Of a DNA stretch of 64,000 nt, positions 17,155-25,375 are shown piece by piece. Below the pieces are notes generated by a model. That model ran no database searches. It was given only the letters and a program-made list of their open reading frames with translations, and was not told the DNA's origin. A program made the translations under genes and the position numbers. This DNA is from Castellaniella caeni NBRC 101664 (GTDB lineage Bacteria; Pseudomonadota; Gammaproteobacteria; Burkholderiales; Burkholderiaceae_B), in contig NZ_BCWN01000004.1 of NCBI RefSeq assembly GCF_001592225.1, positions 124,001-188,000 of the forward strand. Direction: 5' to 3'. Every line of letters starts with the position of its first letter. The stretch's first letter is position 1.

Positions 17155-17203
17155 GAGTAATTTGCATCATATTAACAATAATTATGCATTGGACGAATTA
17201 CTC
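17155..17203. promoter_or_regulatory. AT-rich divergent control region with inverted repeat GAGTAATT...AATTACTC
   Basis: Between the LysR gene and the transporter, an AT-rich island in otherwise GC-rich DNA carries GAGTAATT (17155-17162) and its exact inverse AATTACTC (17196-17203), centres 41 bp apart, and inside it TGCAT and ATGCA. Four helical turns between half-sites would suit a LysR tetramer. The repeat is seen; regulator binding is inference. Confidence 0.45.
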
Positions 17204-17275
17204 AGTCATCCCTAAGATCGAAACCAATAACGACAACGCAAGCACCCAGCCGACAACATGCCCGGAGACAAACCC

Positions 17276-18613
17276 ATGAGCCCTCATGCCAGCGGCGCCA
17301 TCGCCGCCGCCCCTACCCTGCCCAGAAACCCGTTGGTAACGGATGCCGCCCGCCCACACACGACGACGCGCCGCATCGTCGCGGCCACGGTGGCGGGCAA
17401 TGCCATCGAGTTCTACGACTTCACCACCTACGCGTTTTTCGCCGTGCTGATCGGGAAGACGTTCTTTCCCTCGTCCTCTCCCTTCATGAGTCTGCTCATG
17501 TCCGTGGCGGTCTTTGGTGTGGGCTTCGTCACCCGCCCGTTGGGCGGCGTGCTGATCGGCGCCTTTGCCGACCGCGCTGGGCGCAAGCCGGCCATGCTGC
17601 TGACCATCGCCCTCATCGTGGTGGGCACACTGGGCCTGGCGCTGACGCCCTCGTACGCCAGCATCGGGGTGGCCGCCCCGGTTATCGTCGTACTGTGCCG
17701 CCTTGTTCAAGGCCTCGCCCTGGGCGGCGAGGTCGGCCCTTCGACGTCTTACCTGATCGAAGTGGCCCCGCCCGGAAAAAGAGGCCTGTACGGCAGCTGG
17801 CAACTGGCCAGCCAGGGGCTGGCCGCCCTGACGGCCGGCCTGATCGGCGTATCGCTGACGCTGGTCTTGTCCGCCGAGCAGATGCTGGTCTGGGGGTGGC
17901 GCGTGCCCTTTCTGCTGGGTTCCGTCCTGATTTTCGTCGCCATCTACATGCGCCGACACATGCCCGAATCACTGGACACGACCCGCGCCGCAGCCGCGCA
18001 ACCGGTGGCGGCCCCCAGGCTGCGCGACCACGCACGCGCCGTCATCCTGGGCATCCTGATCGTCATCGGCGGCACCGTCTCGACCTACGTCGCGATGTAC
18101 ATGACGAGCTACGCCATCACCACCCTGAAGCTCTCGCCCACGCTCGGCATGATGGCCACCATCACGTACGGCCTGCTGACCCTGCTGGGTGCCTTGCTGG
18201 GCGGCTGGCTGTCCGACCGCTATGGGCGCAAGCCGCTGATTCTCTGGCCCCGGGTGGCGTTGCTGGTGCTGACGTACCCGGCTTTCATGCTGCTGATCGA
18301 GCACACCAATCTGGGCACCCTGGCGCTGACCACGCTGGTGCTGGCCAGCTTGACGGCCATGAGCGGTGCGCCGTCGATCGTCGCAATCCCGGAGCTGTTT
18401 CCCAGCCATGTGCGCGCCCTGGGCCTGTCTGTCGTCTATGCGGTGGGGGTGGCGATCTTCGGCGGCTCGGCGCAGTTCGCGGTGACCTGGTTCATTGAAG
18501 TCACCGGCAACCCGGCGGCCCCGGCGCTGTACGTGATCGTCACCAGCCTGGCCACCATCGTCGGCGTGCTGCTCATGCCCGAGACGGGGCAGGACAAGGC
18601 GCTGGCCGACTGA
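17276..18613 (+). CDS. MHS-family (metabolite:H+ symporter) MFS transporter
   Basis: A 445-residue, twelve-helix MFS protein of the MHS group (ShiA/ProP/citrate-proton symporter-like). Markers include GNAIEFYDFTTYAFF in helix 1, FVTRPLGGVLIGAFADRAGRK in the 2-3 loop and RLVQGLALGGEVGPSTSYL in helix 4. GGAG lies eight bases before the ATG at 17276; an upstream ATG at 17258 would place the start before that site. It probably imports the N-acylated or ester-like substrate of the following amidohydrolase. Confidence 0.9.
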   Translation: MSPHASGAIAAAPTLPRNPLVTDAARPHTTTRRIVAATVAGNAIEFYDFTTYAFFAVLIGKTFFPSSSPFMSLLMSVAVFGVGFVTRPLGGVLIGAFADRAGRKPAMLLTIALIVVGTLGLALTPSYASIGVAAPVIVVLCRLVQGLALGGEVGPSTSYLIEVAPPGKRGLYGSWQLASQGLAALTAGLIGVSLTLVLSAEQMLVWGWRVPFLLGSVLIFVAIYMRRHMPESLDTTRAAAAQPVAAPRLRDHARAVILGILIVIGGTVSTYVAMYMTSYAITTLKLSPTLGMMATITYGLLTLLGALLGGWLSDRYGRKPLILWPRVALLVLTYPAFMLLIEHTNLGTLALTTLVLASLTAMSGAPSIVAIPELFPSHVRALGLSVVYAVGVAIFGGSAQFAVTWFIEVTGNPAAPALYVIVTSLATIVGVLLMPETGQDKALAD

Positions 18614-18648
18614 TTTTTCCCGCCCCCGGGCCACGTGCCCGACCGTTC

Positions 18649-19863
18649 ATGGAACCCATCATGCATCCAATCGACACCCCCACCGGCACCCTGGCCCTGG
18701 TGGAACAATACGCCGACACCTTCGTGAAGCTGCGGCAGGACATTCACCGGCAACCCGAACTCGCTTTCCAGGAGCAGCGCACCAGCCAGCTGGTGGCGGA
18801 CCGCCTGGAAAGCTGGGGATATGCCGTCGAGCGCGGCCTGGGCGGCACGGGCGTGGTGGGCCAGTTGCGCCGCGGCGACAGCCCTCGCCGCCTGGGCCTG
18901 CGCGCCGACATGGACGCCCTGCCCATCGAAGAGGCCACCGGCCTGGCGTATGCCAGCCGCACACCTGGCGTCATGCACGCCTGCGGGCACGACGGGCACA
19001 CGGCCATGCTGCTGTGCGCGGCGCAGGCACTGGCGCAGTCAGACGAGTTCTCGGGCACACTCAACCTGATTTTTCAGCCCGCCGAAGAATACGGAACGGA
19101 CGACAGCGGCGCCATGCGCATGATCCGGGACGGCCTGTTCGACAAATACCCGTGCGACGCCATCTTCGCCATGCACAACATGCCCGGCTGGCCGCAGGGC
19201 CATCTGGTGTTCCGCAACGGGCCGATGATGGCCTCATCGGACAAGGTCTACATCACGCTGGAGGGCCGGGGCGGGCACGGCGCCCTGCCCCACAAGGCGG
19301 CCGACCCCGTGGTGGCCGCCGCCAGTCTGGTGATGGCGCTGCAGACCGTCGTCTCACGCAACGTCGATCCGCTGGCCACCGCCGTGGTGACGGTAGGCGT
19401 GCTGCAGGCGGGCCAGGCAAACAACGTCATCCCGCAAAGCGCGCGGCTCGAACTCAGCGTGCGCACGCTCGACCCGGATATCCGCCAGGAGGTCGAGCAA
19501 CGCATCACGGCCCTGGCGCACGCGCAGGCCGCAAGCTTCGGTGTGCGTGCCCAGGTGGATTACCGGCGCGGCTACGCCGTACTGATCAACAGCCAGGCCG
19601 AAACGACGCTGGCGCGCCAGGTGGCGCTCGAGCTTGTGGGCGCGAACGACATGACCGCGCAAGGGCCCGCGCTGACCGGCAGCGAAGACTTCGCCTACAT
19701 GCTGGAGCGCTGCCCGGGCAGCTACCTGCTGATCGGCAACGGCGAAGGCGAGCAGCTGGGTGCCTGCATGGTGCACAACCCGGGCTACGATTTCAACGAC
19801 CGCAACATCGCCCCCGGCGCTGCCTACTGGGTGCATCTGACACGGCGATTCCTGCCCAAATGA
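18649..19863 (+). CDS. M20D amidohydrolase (hippurate hydrolase/N-acyl-amino-acid hydrolase type)
   Basis: A 404-residue metallopeptidase of family M20D. The zinc-binding motif CGHDGHTAMLL (about residues 109-119) and the following PAEEYGTDD glutamates are present, as is GRGGHGALPHKA for dimerisation and substrate contacts. An alternative start at 18661 is in frame. The 35-bp gap to the transporter gene suggests one operon under the divergent LysR regulator. Family members release amino acids from hippurate, N-acetyl amino acids or indole-acetyl conjugates; which one is unclear. Confidence 0.9.
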   Translation: MEPIMHPIDTPTGTLALVEQYADTFVKLRQDIHRQPELAFQEQRTSQLVADRLESWGYAVERGLGGTGVVGQLRRGDSPRRLGLRADMDALPIEEATGLAYASRTPGVMHACGHDGHTAMLLCAAQALAQSDEFSGTLNLIFQPAEEYGTDDSGAMRMIRDGLFDKYPCDAIFAMHNMPGWPQGHLVFRNGPMMASSDKVYITLEGRGGHGALPHKAADPVVAAASLVMALQTVVSRNVDPLATAVVTVGVLQAGQANNVIPQSARLELSVRTLDPDIRQEVEQRITALAHAQAASFGVRAQVDYRRGYAVLINSQAETTLARQVALELVGANDMTAQGPALTGSEDFAYMLERCPGSYLLIGNGEGEQLGACMVHNPGYDFNDRNIAPGAAYWVHLTRRFLPK

Positions 19864-19903
19864 GGTGTTCCGGGCACCATGAAATCATGGCCGCCCGCGC
19901 ACC

Positions 19904-20287
19904 TTACCGCCCACGCATCTGATCGATCAGCCGCCGGTCGCGCTTGGTGGGGCGGCCCGCAGCCAGGTCTTGTGCCGGTTCCGGCGCCAGGCGGCGCTGT
20001 TCGGCGGCGCGTTCGCGCGCGCTGACGCTCTCGGGGGTTTCCTGGTACAGCAAGGCGGCCTGCGAGGCCGGGCCGCGCGCTCCGCTCAGGGCTTGCACAC
20101 CGACTTCGATGTCCAGCCCGGTCTTGCGCACGCGAATGCGGTCGCCGACCGCCACCTCGCGCGCGGGCTTGGCGATCACCTGGCCGTTGACCTGCACCCG
20201 GCCTGCCTGAATCTCGTGCGCAGCCAGGCTGCGGGTCTTGTAGAAGCGGGCGGCCCACAGCCATTTGTCGAGTCGAAGCTTGTCCAT
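19904..20287 (-). CDS. hslR: S4-domain RNA-binding protein, heat shock protein 15 (HslR)-like
   Basis: A 127-residue protein beginning with MDKLRLDKWLWAARFYKTR, the hallmark of Hsp15; the S4 fold continues through GRVQVNGQVIAKPAREVAVGD (divided by its loops) to about residue 65. The C-terminal tail is basic and ends with PTKRDRRLIDQMRGR. In Escherichia coli Hsp15 binds 50S subunits carrying stalled nascent chains. An in-frame upstream extension to 20398 exists but contains no family sequence, and a triplet tandem repeat lies in that leader. The gene is divergent from the DUF488 gene. Confidence 0.88.
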   Translation of the reverse strand: MDKLRLDKWLWAARFYKTRSLAAHEIQAGRVQVNGQVIAKPAREVAVGDRIRVRKTGLDIEVGVQALSGARGPASQAALLYQETPESVSARERAAEQRRLAPEPAQDLAAGRPTKRDRRLIDQMRGR

Positions 20288-20298
20288 GCGGTGATCCC

Positions 20299-20322
20299 TG
20301 AAGTCTTGAAGCCTTGAAGTCT
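20299..20322. repeat. Three tandem 8-bp repeats (TGAAGTCT, TGAAGCCT, TGAAGTCT)
   Basis: Three head-to-tail octamers, two identical and one with a single change, fill the leader of hslR 12 bp before its start. They lie in the shared promoter gap with the DUF488 gene. A fourth partial copy (TTGAAGTG) is seen near 20343-20350. No function is evident. Confidence 0.7.
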
Positions 20323-20391
20323 TATACACGAGCAGCGTACTCTTGAAGTGCCGAAACTTTAAATCCGCGCGGCGCACGAAGCCGCCCAGCC

Positions 20392-20964
20392 ATGCCATCC
20401 ACCTTGCCAGCCATCTATACCATCGGGCATTCCACGCACGATATCCCCGCTTTCGCCCAGCTGCTGGCGCAGGCGGGCATCCAGCGGCTGATCGACATCC
20501 GCACGGTGCCGCGCTCGCGCAAGAACCCGCAATTCAACCGCGATGCGCTGCCGCAATCGCTGGCGGCCTATCACATCGACTACGAACACATCGAAGCGCT
20601 GGGCGGCCTGCGAGGCAAATCGAAGACCGTTGCCCCCGAGGTCAACGGTTTCTGGGAAAACGACAGCTTCCACCACTACGCCGACTACGCCCTCACGGAC
20701 GGCTTTCGCCAGGGGCTGGAAACACTGCTGACGCGCGCGCAGGCGCAGCGCTGCGCCATCATGTGTTCGGAAGCCGTCTGGTGGCGCTGCCACCGGCGCA
20801 TCGTCGCCGATTACCTCATCGCCCGGGGCGTGCCGGTGTTCCACATCATGGGGCCGGGCCACGTCGATGCCGCCAGCCTCACCCGCGGGGCCGTCGTCCA
20901 GGACGACGCCACGGTGCTGTACCCGCCCGCGCAGGCGCCGCTGTTCCAGGAGCCACACGCATAG
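20392..20964 (+). CDS. DUF488 family protein
   Basis: A 190-residue DUF488 protein. Visible family features are YTIGHSTHDIPAFAQLL at the N terminus, DIRTVPRSRKNPQFN, and the cysteine region CSEAVWWRCHRRIVADYL near residue 125. The family is widespread and uncharacterised; the conserved cysteine, histidine and arginines suggest an enzymatic or nucleic-acid-linked role, but none is established. The gene stands alone between hslR (divergent) and the small exported protein gene. Confidence 0.85.
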   Translation: MPSTLPAIYTIGHSTHDIPAFAQLLAQAGIQRLIDIRTVPRSRKNPQFNRDALPQSLAAYHIDYEHIEALGGLRGKSKTVAPEVNGFWENDSFHHYADYALTDGFRQGLETLLTRAQAQRCAIMCSEAVWWRCHRRIVADYLIARGVPVFHIMGPGHVDAASLTRGAVVQDDATVLYPPAQAPLFQEPHA

Positions 20965-21187
20965 TGCCAGCGCTGCGAGCCTGTCCGCACCAGGCATCCC
21001 GGTCTCCGCCCCCCAGGACAGCGAGTGCGGCCATCGACGATCTTTTCAGCCAGCCGTCAAGATCGTAAATCTTGATGTCCGGCCAGAACCTTTTGCCAGC
21101 GCGGCGCTCTGAGCATGCAGGTGGATCAATTCATCAATTCACCACCGGCTTACAAGGTGTAGCCGGGCACTCTCTGGAGTTCATGTC

Positions 21188-21412
21188 ATGACGACACGTT
21201 CCCGCATTGCCTATCTGGCGGCCTGCTCGACGGCTGCCCTTGGCCTCGCAATGGCCTCGCCTGCTTTTGCGGCCAGTACCGCAGGCACCCCCGCCCAGCC
21301 CACGGCCCAGGCGACTGCGAAACATGCCACGGCGCATCACGCCAAGGCGCAGCACAAGGCCAAGAAGACCCATCACATGAACACAAAGAAGCAGGAACCG
21401 ACGCAGAAATAA
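21188..21412 (+). CDS. Small exported His/Lys/Ala-rich basic protein
   Basis: A 74-residue protein with a clear Sec signal peptide (cut probably after PAFA near residue 28) and a mature part of about 46 residues made almost entirely of A, T, H, K and Q (for example KHATAHHAKAQHKAKKTHH). GGAG lies eight bases before the ATG and a strong terminator follows at 21480-21509, so this is a real single-gene transcript. The composition resembles acid-shock Asr-type proteins, but similarity is only in style. Periplasmic; possible roles are acid or metal buffering, which is speculation. Confidence 0.75.
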   Translation: MTTRSRIAYLAACSTAALGLAMASPAFAASTAGTPAQPTAQATAKHATAHHAKAQHKAKKTHHMNTKKQEPTQK

Positions 21413-21479
21413 GCCCGACGCCGCGTGGTTGCGCACCGCGCGGCGCGTCCTGGATAGATAGCGTTCACACGATCACTTG

Positions 21480-21509
21480 CGCCGCAGCCTCACGCTGCGG
21501 CGTTTTTTT
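21480..21509 (+). terminator. Rho-independent terminator after the small exported protein gene
   Basis: A perfect 9-bp stem CGCCGCAGC/GCTGCGGCG with a 5-base loop and seven Ts. It lies before the chosen start of the DUF3422 gene (21570), which argues against any start for that gene further upstream. Confidence 0.9.
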
Positions 21510-21569
21510 ATCCGGATTTTCGATACACTGGGTCTCCCCCGCCCTCTTGCCATCCGCCGTCGAGACCGC

Positions 21570-22799
21570 ATGCATCTGCAACGCAACGAACTGCACAATG
21601 AACTGCACGCCCGCCCGTCGATGTACTTCGACGCGCCGGCCCAGGTCTTTCACCTGGCGTTTCTCGACGAGGGCGACGCAGCACAGACCATCGTGCGCAC
21701 GCTGTGCGACCGCCACGTGGCGCTGGCCGACCCAGCCCTGCCGCAGGGCGAATTTCCCGTGGGCGACGCGCATCTCAAATGGGAGCGCCACACCGAATTC
21801 CTGACGCTCACGCTGGTCAGCCCCGGCACACCGGGCACGCCCTGGCCCGCCCTGCCGGGCGTACTGGCCGAGGTCGCCGAGGCCCACAGCCGCCTGCTCA
21901 TCAACGCCGACCAGATCTGCGTCGAATCCGAGGCATCCTGGCGAGGCACGCTCGATGCCTACGGCTTTCACGATCCGGTGGGCTCGACCCTGGACGACGG
22001 CAAGGCCACGGTCTGGAGCGACCTGCGCCTGAACGGCAACGGCCTGAACCGCATCCTCGTGCTCAACCGCCAGCTCGACGGGCGCCGCCTGGGGCGCATG
22101 GTGCGCCGCGTGCTGGAGGTCGAAACCTATCGGCTCATGGCCTCGCTCACGCTGCCCGTGGCCCGCTCGCTGAGTGCCGAGCTGCGCCACTACGAGACCG
22201 AGCTGGTGGCGCTGTCGGACGACAACGCCCAGGCCGAGGCCGGGGAAATCCGCGCCTTGCTCAAGCGCATCACCCGGCTGTCGGCCCGGGTGACGCAAAC
22301 CCGCGCCCGCACGCGCCTGCGCTTCAGCGCCACCCAGGCGTATGCGCAGCTGGTGTTCGAGCGCATCGTCGAGCTGCACGAAAGCCGCACGGGCGACTGC
22401 CAGATGCTGGGCACCTTCATCGAGCAGCGGTTTCGGCCCACCGTGCGCTACTGCGACTCGACCGATCAGCGCCTCACCCGCATCGGCGAAGCCGTGGCGC
22501 ACCTGGGCAATCTGCTGCAGGCGCGGGTGCAAGTCGAAATGGAAGAGCAAAACAGCCAGATCCTGCAAAGCCTCAGCACGCGCGCCGACACGCAGATCAA
22601 GATTCAAAAGGCGGTGGAAGGCCTGTCGATCATCGCCATCAGCTACTATCTGTTCAGCCTGTTCAAACTGCTGTATCAGGGCATCCTCACCATGGGCTTC
22701 GAGCTTTCCGCGCGCACCGCCCTGCTGGGCAGCATGCCGTTGGCCGCCATCATCATCGGCGCCATCGCCTACCGCATCCACAACGCCCGACGGCACTAA
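21570..22799 (+). CDS. DUF3422 family membrane-anchored protein
   Basis: A 409-residue protein of DUF3422, common in Burkholderiales. It begins MHLQRNELHNELHARPSMYF, the usual family N terminus, has a long helical middle (about residues 190-340) and two C-terminal hydrophobic segments (SIIAISYYLFSLFKLLYQGI and SMPLAAIIIGAIAYRI). The start at 21570 is chosen over an in-frame one at 21477 because the latter would lie inside a terminator. Function is unknown; the soluble N-terminal part probably faces the cytoplasm. Confidence 0.85.
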   Translation: MHLQRNELHNELHARPSMYFDAPAQVFHLAFLDEGDAAQTIVRTLCDRHVALADPALPQGEFPVGDAHLKWERHTEFLTLTLVSPGTPGTPWPALPGVLAEVAEAHSRLLINADQICVESEASWRGTLDAYGFHDPVGSTLDDGKATVWSDLRLNGNGLNRILVLNRQLDGRRLGRMVRRVLEVETYRLMASLTLPVARSLSAELRHYETELVALSDDNAQAEAGEIRALLKRITRLSARVTQTRARTRLRFSATQAYAQLVFERIVELHESRTGDCQMLGTFIEQRFRPTVRYCDSTDQRLTRIGEAVAHLGNLLQARVQVEMEEQNSQILQSLSTRADTQIKIQKAVEGLSIIAISYYLFSLFKLLYQGILTMGFELSARTALLGSMPLAAIIIGAIAYRIHNARRH

Positions 22800-22817
22800 G
22801 GCACCACCCAGACCGGC

Positions 22818-23930
22818 ATGCACACGACCACCCTACACTTTCGCAGCTTTCTTCTGCTGCTGACCGCCGTCTCGATTGCTTTTCTCAGCATCCTGATGCC
22901 GTTCTATGCCGCCATTTTCTGGGCCGGCGTGCTGGCTGTCATCTTCAGCCCCCTGCACCGACATCTGCTGCATGCGCTGGGCGGGGCGCGGCCCGGGCTG
23001 GCCGCTTTCCTGACTGTGGCGTGCATCACCTTGATCGTCATCCTGCCGCTGATTTTCATCGCCGGGGCGCTCACCACGGAAGTCGCGGGCATCTATTCCC
23101 GCATCAACTCGGGGCAGTTCAACCTGGGGCGCTACTACGAGCAGGTGGTCACGGCGCTGCCGCCCTCCGTGCACGGTTGGCTCGAATCCTACGGCTGGGG
23201 CGATCTGCTCAGCATCCGTGAAAAACTCTCGGCCGGCGCACTGCAAGTCAGCCAGCTGCTCGCCAAGCAGGCCGTGAGCATCGGCCAAAACACACTGCAG
23301 TTCGTGGTCGGCCTGGGGGTGATGCTGTACCTGCTGTTTTTTCTGCTGCGCGACAGCACGGCCATGGTGCCCACGCTCAAGCGCCTGATTCCGCTCGAAG
23401 ACAGCCACCGGCGCAAGCTCTTTGAAAAATTCGCCACCGTGGTGCGCGCCACGGTCAAGGGCAATATCGCCATCGCCGCCACACAAGGCCTGCTGGGCGG
23501 GCTGATGTTCGCCTTCCTGGGCATCCAGGGCGCCTTGTTCTGGGGCGTGGTGATGGCGTTCCTGTCGCTCTTGCCTGCGGTAGGCGCCTCGCTCATCTGG
23601 GTGCCGGTGGCCATTTATTTTCTGGTCACCGGGGCCTACTGGCAGGGCATCACGCTCACGGCTTTCGGTGTGCTGGTGATTGGCCTCATCGACAATCTGC
23701 TGCGCCCCATCCTGGTGGGCAAGGACACCAAGCTGCCCGATTACGTGGTGCTGATCTCCACGCTGGGCGGGCTGTCGGTGTTCGGCCTCAACGGATTCGT
23801 GATCGGCCCGCTGTTCGCGGCGCTGTTCATGTCCTGCTGGGATTTGTTTCCCGACGCCATGGCAATGATCCAGAACCGGGAGCCGCCCGCGCAAGCGGAC
23901 GCATCCAGCACCGGCGAAGACCAGGGCTGA
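22818..23930 (+). CDS. AI-2E family transporter (UPF0118/PerM-like permease)
   Basis: A 370-residue polytopic membrane protein with the family pattern: two N-terminal helices, a hydrophilic stretch, then the conserved block GLGVMLYLLFFLLRD, GNIAIAATQGLLGGLMFAFLG, and the C-terminal LIDNLLRPILVGKDTKLPDY motif. Members include TqsA and sodium/proton antiporters, so substrate assignment is uncertain. It follows DUF3422 by 18 bases and is probably co-transcribed with it. Confidence 0.88.
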   Translation: MHTTTLHFRSFLLLLTAVSIAFLSILMPFYAAIFWAGVLAVIFSPLHRHLLHALGGARPGLAAFLTVACITLIVILPLIFIAGALTTEVAGIYSRINSGQFNLGRYYEQVVTALPPSVHGWLESYGWGDLLSIREKLSAGALQVSQLLAKQAVSIGQNTLQFVVGLGVMLYLLFFLLRDSTAMVPTLKRLIPLEDSHRRKLFEKFATVVRATVKGNIAIAATQGLLGGLMFAFLGIQGALFWGVVMAFLSLLPAVGASLIWVPVAIYFLVTGAYWQGITLTAFGVLVIGLIDNLLRPILVGKDTKLPDYVVLISTLGGLSVFGLNGFVIGPLFAALFMSCWDLFPDAMAMIQNREPPAQADASSTGEDQG

Positions 23931-23982
23931 TCCAAGAAGCCGCAGCCCGCCAGGCCGTTGCGCCACAGAGGCAGGTGGCCGA

Positions 23983-24351
23983 TCAGGCGAAAAGAATCAT
24001 CAGGTTCACCACCAGGGCGGCGGCCCAGATGATCGAGCGCACGGTGCCACGTCCCAGGATGTAGGCCAGAATGAAGAGCACGCGCAGCCCGATCCAGGCC
24101 CCCATGAGGCCCACCAGCCGCCCAGGCTCGACACCGGCGTACAAGGCATACAGCACCGCGGCATAAAACAGCGGCAGGCCCTCGAAGAGATTGGCCTGCG
24201 CGGCATTGGCCCGCGCCCGCCAGCCCTGCTGGGCCTGCAGCCAGGGCCGGGGGTCGTCGTTGTCGAAATGCTTGCCGCCCGCCTTGGCCGCGATGGCGGC
24301 GCCATACGGCAGCACGGCGGCCACCAGCATCAGTACAGGAATCGCGTGCAT
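23983..24351 (-). CDS. MAPEG-family membrane protein
   Basis: A 122-residue protein with four predicted helices. The family core is ANAAQANLFEGLPLFYAAVL (about residues 48-67), the MAPEG R-x-x-x-A-x-x-N-x-x-E region, followed by GVEPGRLVGLMGAWIGLRVLFI. The start at 24351 is chosen because the hydrophobic N-terminal helix begins there. MAPEG proteins are glutathione-linked or eicosanoid-type membrane enzymes; bacterial ones are mostly uncharacterised. It is convergent with the AI-2E permease. Confidence 0.82.
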   Translation of the reverse strand: MHAIPVLMLVAAVLPYGAAIAAKAGGKHFDNDDPRPWLQAQQGWRARANAAQANLFEGLPLFYAAVLYALYAGVEPGRLVGLMGAWIGLRVLFILAYILGRGTVRSIIWAAALVVNLMILFA

Positions 24352-24362
24352 CGAGTGCCCCT

Positions 24363-24389
24363 TTGTATTTATGAAAATCCATGTATAAT
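24363..24389 (+). promoter_or_regulatory. Promoter of tRNA-Thr
   Basis: A perfect -10 hexamer TATAAT at 24384-24389 lies in an AT-rich stretch, with TTGTAT (24363-24368) as a possible -35 at a short spacing of 15. It would give a leader of about 55 bases before the tRNA. Confidence 0.6.
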
Positions 24390-24426
24390 AGCTGGCTTTG
24401 GTGGAAGTCACTTTCTGCCGATGAAG

Positions 24427-24448
24427 TGATTGTTAACTACAACAATCA
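24427..24448. repeat. Hairpin TGATTGTT-AACTAC-AACAATCA in the tRNA leader
   Basis: A perfect 8-bp inverted repeat with a six-base loop ends two bases before the tRNA-Thr 5' end. It lies downstream of the promoter, so it would be in the precursor RNA; it could be a processing signal or a protein-binding site. Confidence 0.6.
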
Positions 24449-24450
24449 TG

Positions 24451-24526
24451 GCCGGCTTAGCTCAGTTGGTAGAGCAGCTCATTCGTAATGAGAAGGTCGG
24501 GGGTTCGACTCCTCTAGCCGGCACCA
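24451..24526 (+). tRNA. tRNA-Thr(CGT)
   Basis: A 76-base cloverleaf with acceptor GCCGGCT/AGCCGGC, D arm GCTC...GAGC, anticodon loop TTCGTAA (anticodon CGT, reading ACG), T arm with GGTTCGACTCC, and an encoded CCA. The top pair of the anticodon stem (G27-A43) is mismatched, as it is in the Escherichia coli thrW gene. It resembles thrW closely in the D and anticodon regions. Confidence 0.97.
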
Positions 24527-24543
24527 ACAAAATCAAGCATTTA

Positions 24544-24569
24544 CGCCACCTTTACCGGGTGGCGTTTTT
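24544..24569 (+). terminator. Rho-independent terminator of the tRNA-Thr transcript
   Basis: A 7-bp stem CGCCACC/GGTGGCG with a seven-base loop is followed by five Ts, 17 bases after the tRNA 3' end. The tRNA is thus a single-gene unit. The following stretch to 24734 (about 165 bases) holds no gene I can support. Confidence 0.85.
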
Positions 24570-24734
24570 GCTTTCTGACTCCATGTAGCCGCCATGGACA
24601 GCACCAACAGGCAATCAGCGTCCAGGCATCCGACGCGGGCTCGTACCCTGCACCACCGGATGCCTTTCTTCTTTTCAACTGGTCAGTACCCGTGCCTTGA
24701 GCCGGTAAAGGGTTGCGCGTAGGTCATAGTTCAG

Positions 24735-25019
24735 TCAGGCCATTTCCGCTTCCAGCCTGATAACGGTGCGGCTGCCCGTCGCCTCGGCATAGCGCGTGAG
24801 CGTGCGCATGGATGGCATGGTGCGACCGCTTTCCAGCCTGGCAATAGTGGATTGCGTGGTGTGCATGCGCCTGGCTATTTCGTCTTGAGTCAGGCCGGCA
24901 CGCACACGGGCGGCGATCAATTCGCGAGCAATGGCAAACTCCGGGGCCTGCGCCTCATATTCGGCCCGCGTCTCGGGGTCAGCCAACAAGCGGGCTTTCA
25001 GTTTGGATAGATCAGTCAT
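24735..25019 (-). CDS. HigA-like XRE-family antitoxin
   Basis: A 94-residue protein with one Cro/C1-type helix-turn-helix (LTQDEIARRMHTTQSTIARL, about residues 43-62, then ESGRTMPSMRTLTRYAEATG). The start at 25019 has GGAG eight bases upstream; an adjacent ATG at 25022 is also possible. Its start overlaps the stop of the toxin gene, so the pair is coupled toxin-first, as in higBA. It should bind the toxin and autorepress the operon. Confidence 0.85.
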   Translation of the reverse strand: MTDLSKLKARLLADPETRAEYEAQAPEFAIARELIAARVRAGLTQDEIARRMHTTQSTIARLESGRTMPSMRTLTRYAEATGSRTVIRLEAEMA

Positions 25020-25341
25020 CATCAAGGCTCCGTAATCGCTCGTAGGCGATTTCAATATTCTTGCGCGGCGCCTTCTGTGTTTTCTTGACAAACACATGCA
25101 GCATCCTCAGCACCCTGCCGGTACGCGCCACATACACCGCACGGCCAATGCCATCGCGCCCGGTCATGCGCATTTCCCACAGCTTGCCTTCCAGATGCCG
25201 GACATGGGGCATTCCGACGTTCTGCGGCCCCAGCTCTTCCAGCAACTCGGATATATGCAAGAACCACGCTCGCATATCGGCGGGGATGGTCATCAGTTCG
25301 TCTTCTGCCACGGGCAACAGCTTTACACGCCACATCATCAT
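25012..25341 (-). CDS. HigB-like (Gp49/RelE superfamily) toxin
   Basis: A 109-residue protein of the phage Gp49-like HigB branch of the RelE superfamily: HVRHLEGKLWEMRM followed by GIGRAVYVARTGRVLRMLH and VFVKKTQKAPRKNIEIA, which supplies the basic residues typical of these ribosome-dependent mRNA endonucleases. Three ATG codons in a row mark the start. The antitoxin gene begins within its last codons. The pair lies just downstream of tRNA-Thr, a frequent site for acquired modules. Confidence 0.87.
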   Translation of the reverse strand: MMMWRVKLLPVAEDELMTIPADMRAWFLHISELLEELGPQNVGMPHVRHLEGKLWEMRMTGRDGIGRAVYVARTGRVLRMLHVFVKKTQKAPRKNIEIAYERLRSLDDD

Positions 25342-25375
25342 TTTATCTCTTTTTTGCTATAAATGGTAGTTGTTG

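Noticed and set aside
21477-21569. Upstream start for the DUF3422 gene
   Set aside because: The extension lies in a strong terminator hairpin and is not family sequence; ATG 21570 begins the conserved N terminus.
24451-24600. tRNA-Thr as the attachment site of an integrated island
   Set aside because: No duplicate of the tRNA 3' end is found downstream in the window and no integrase is present.
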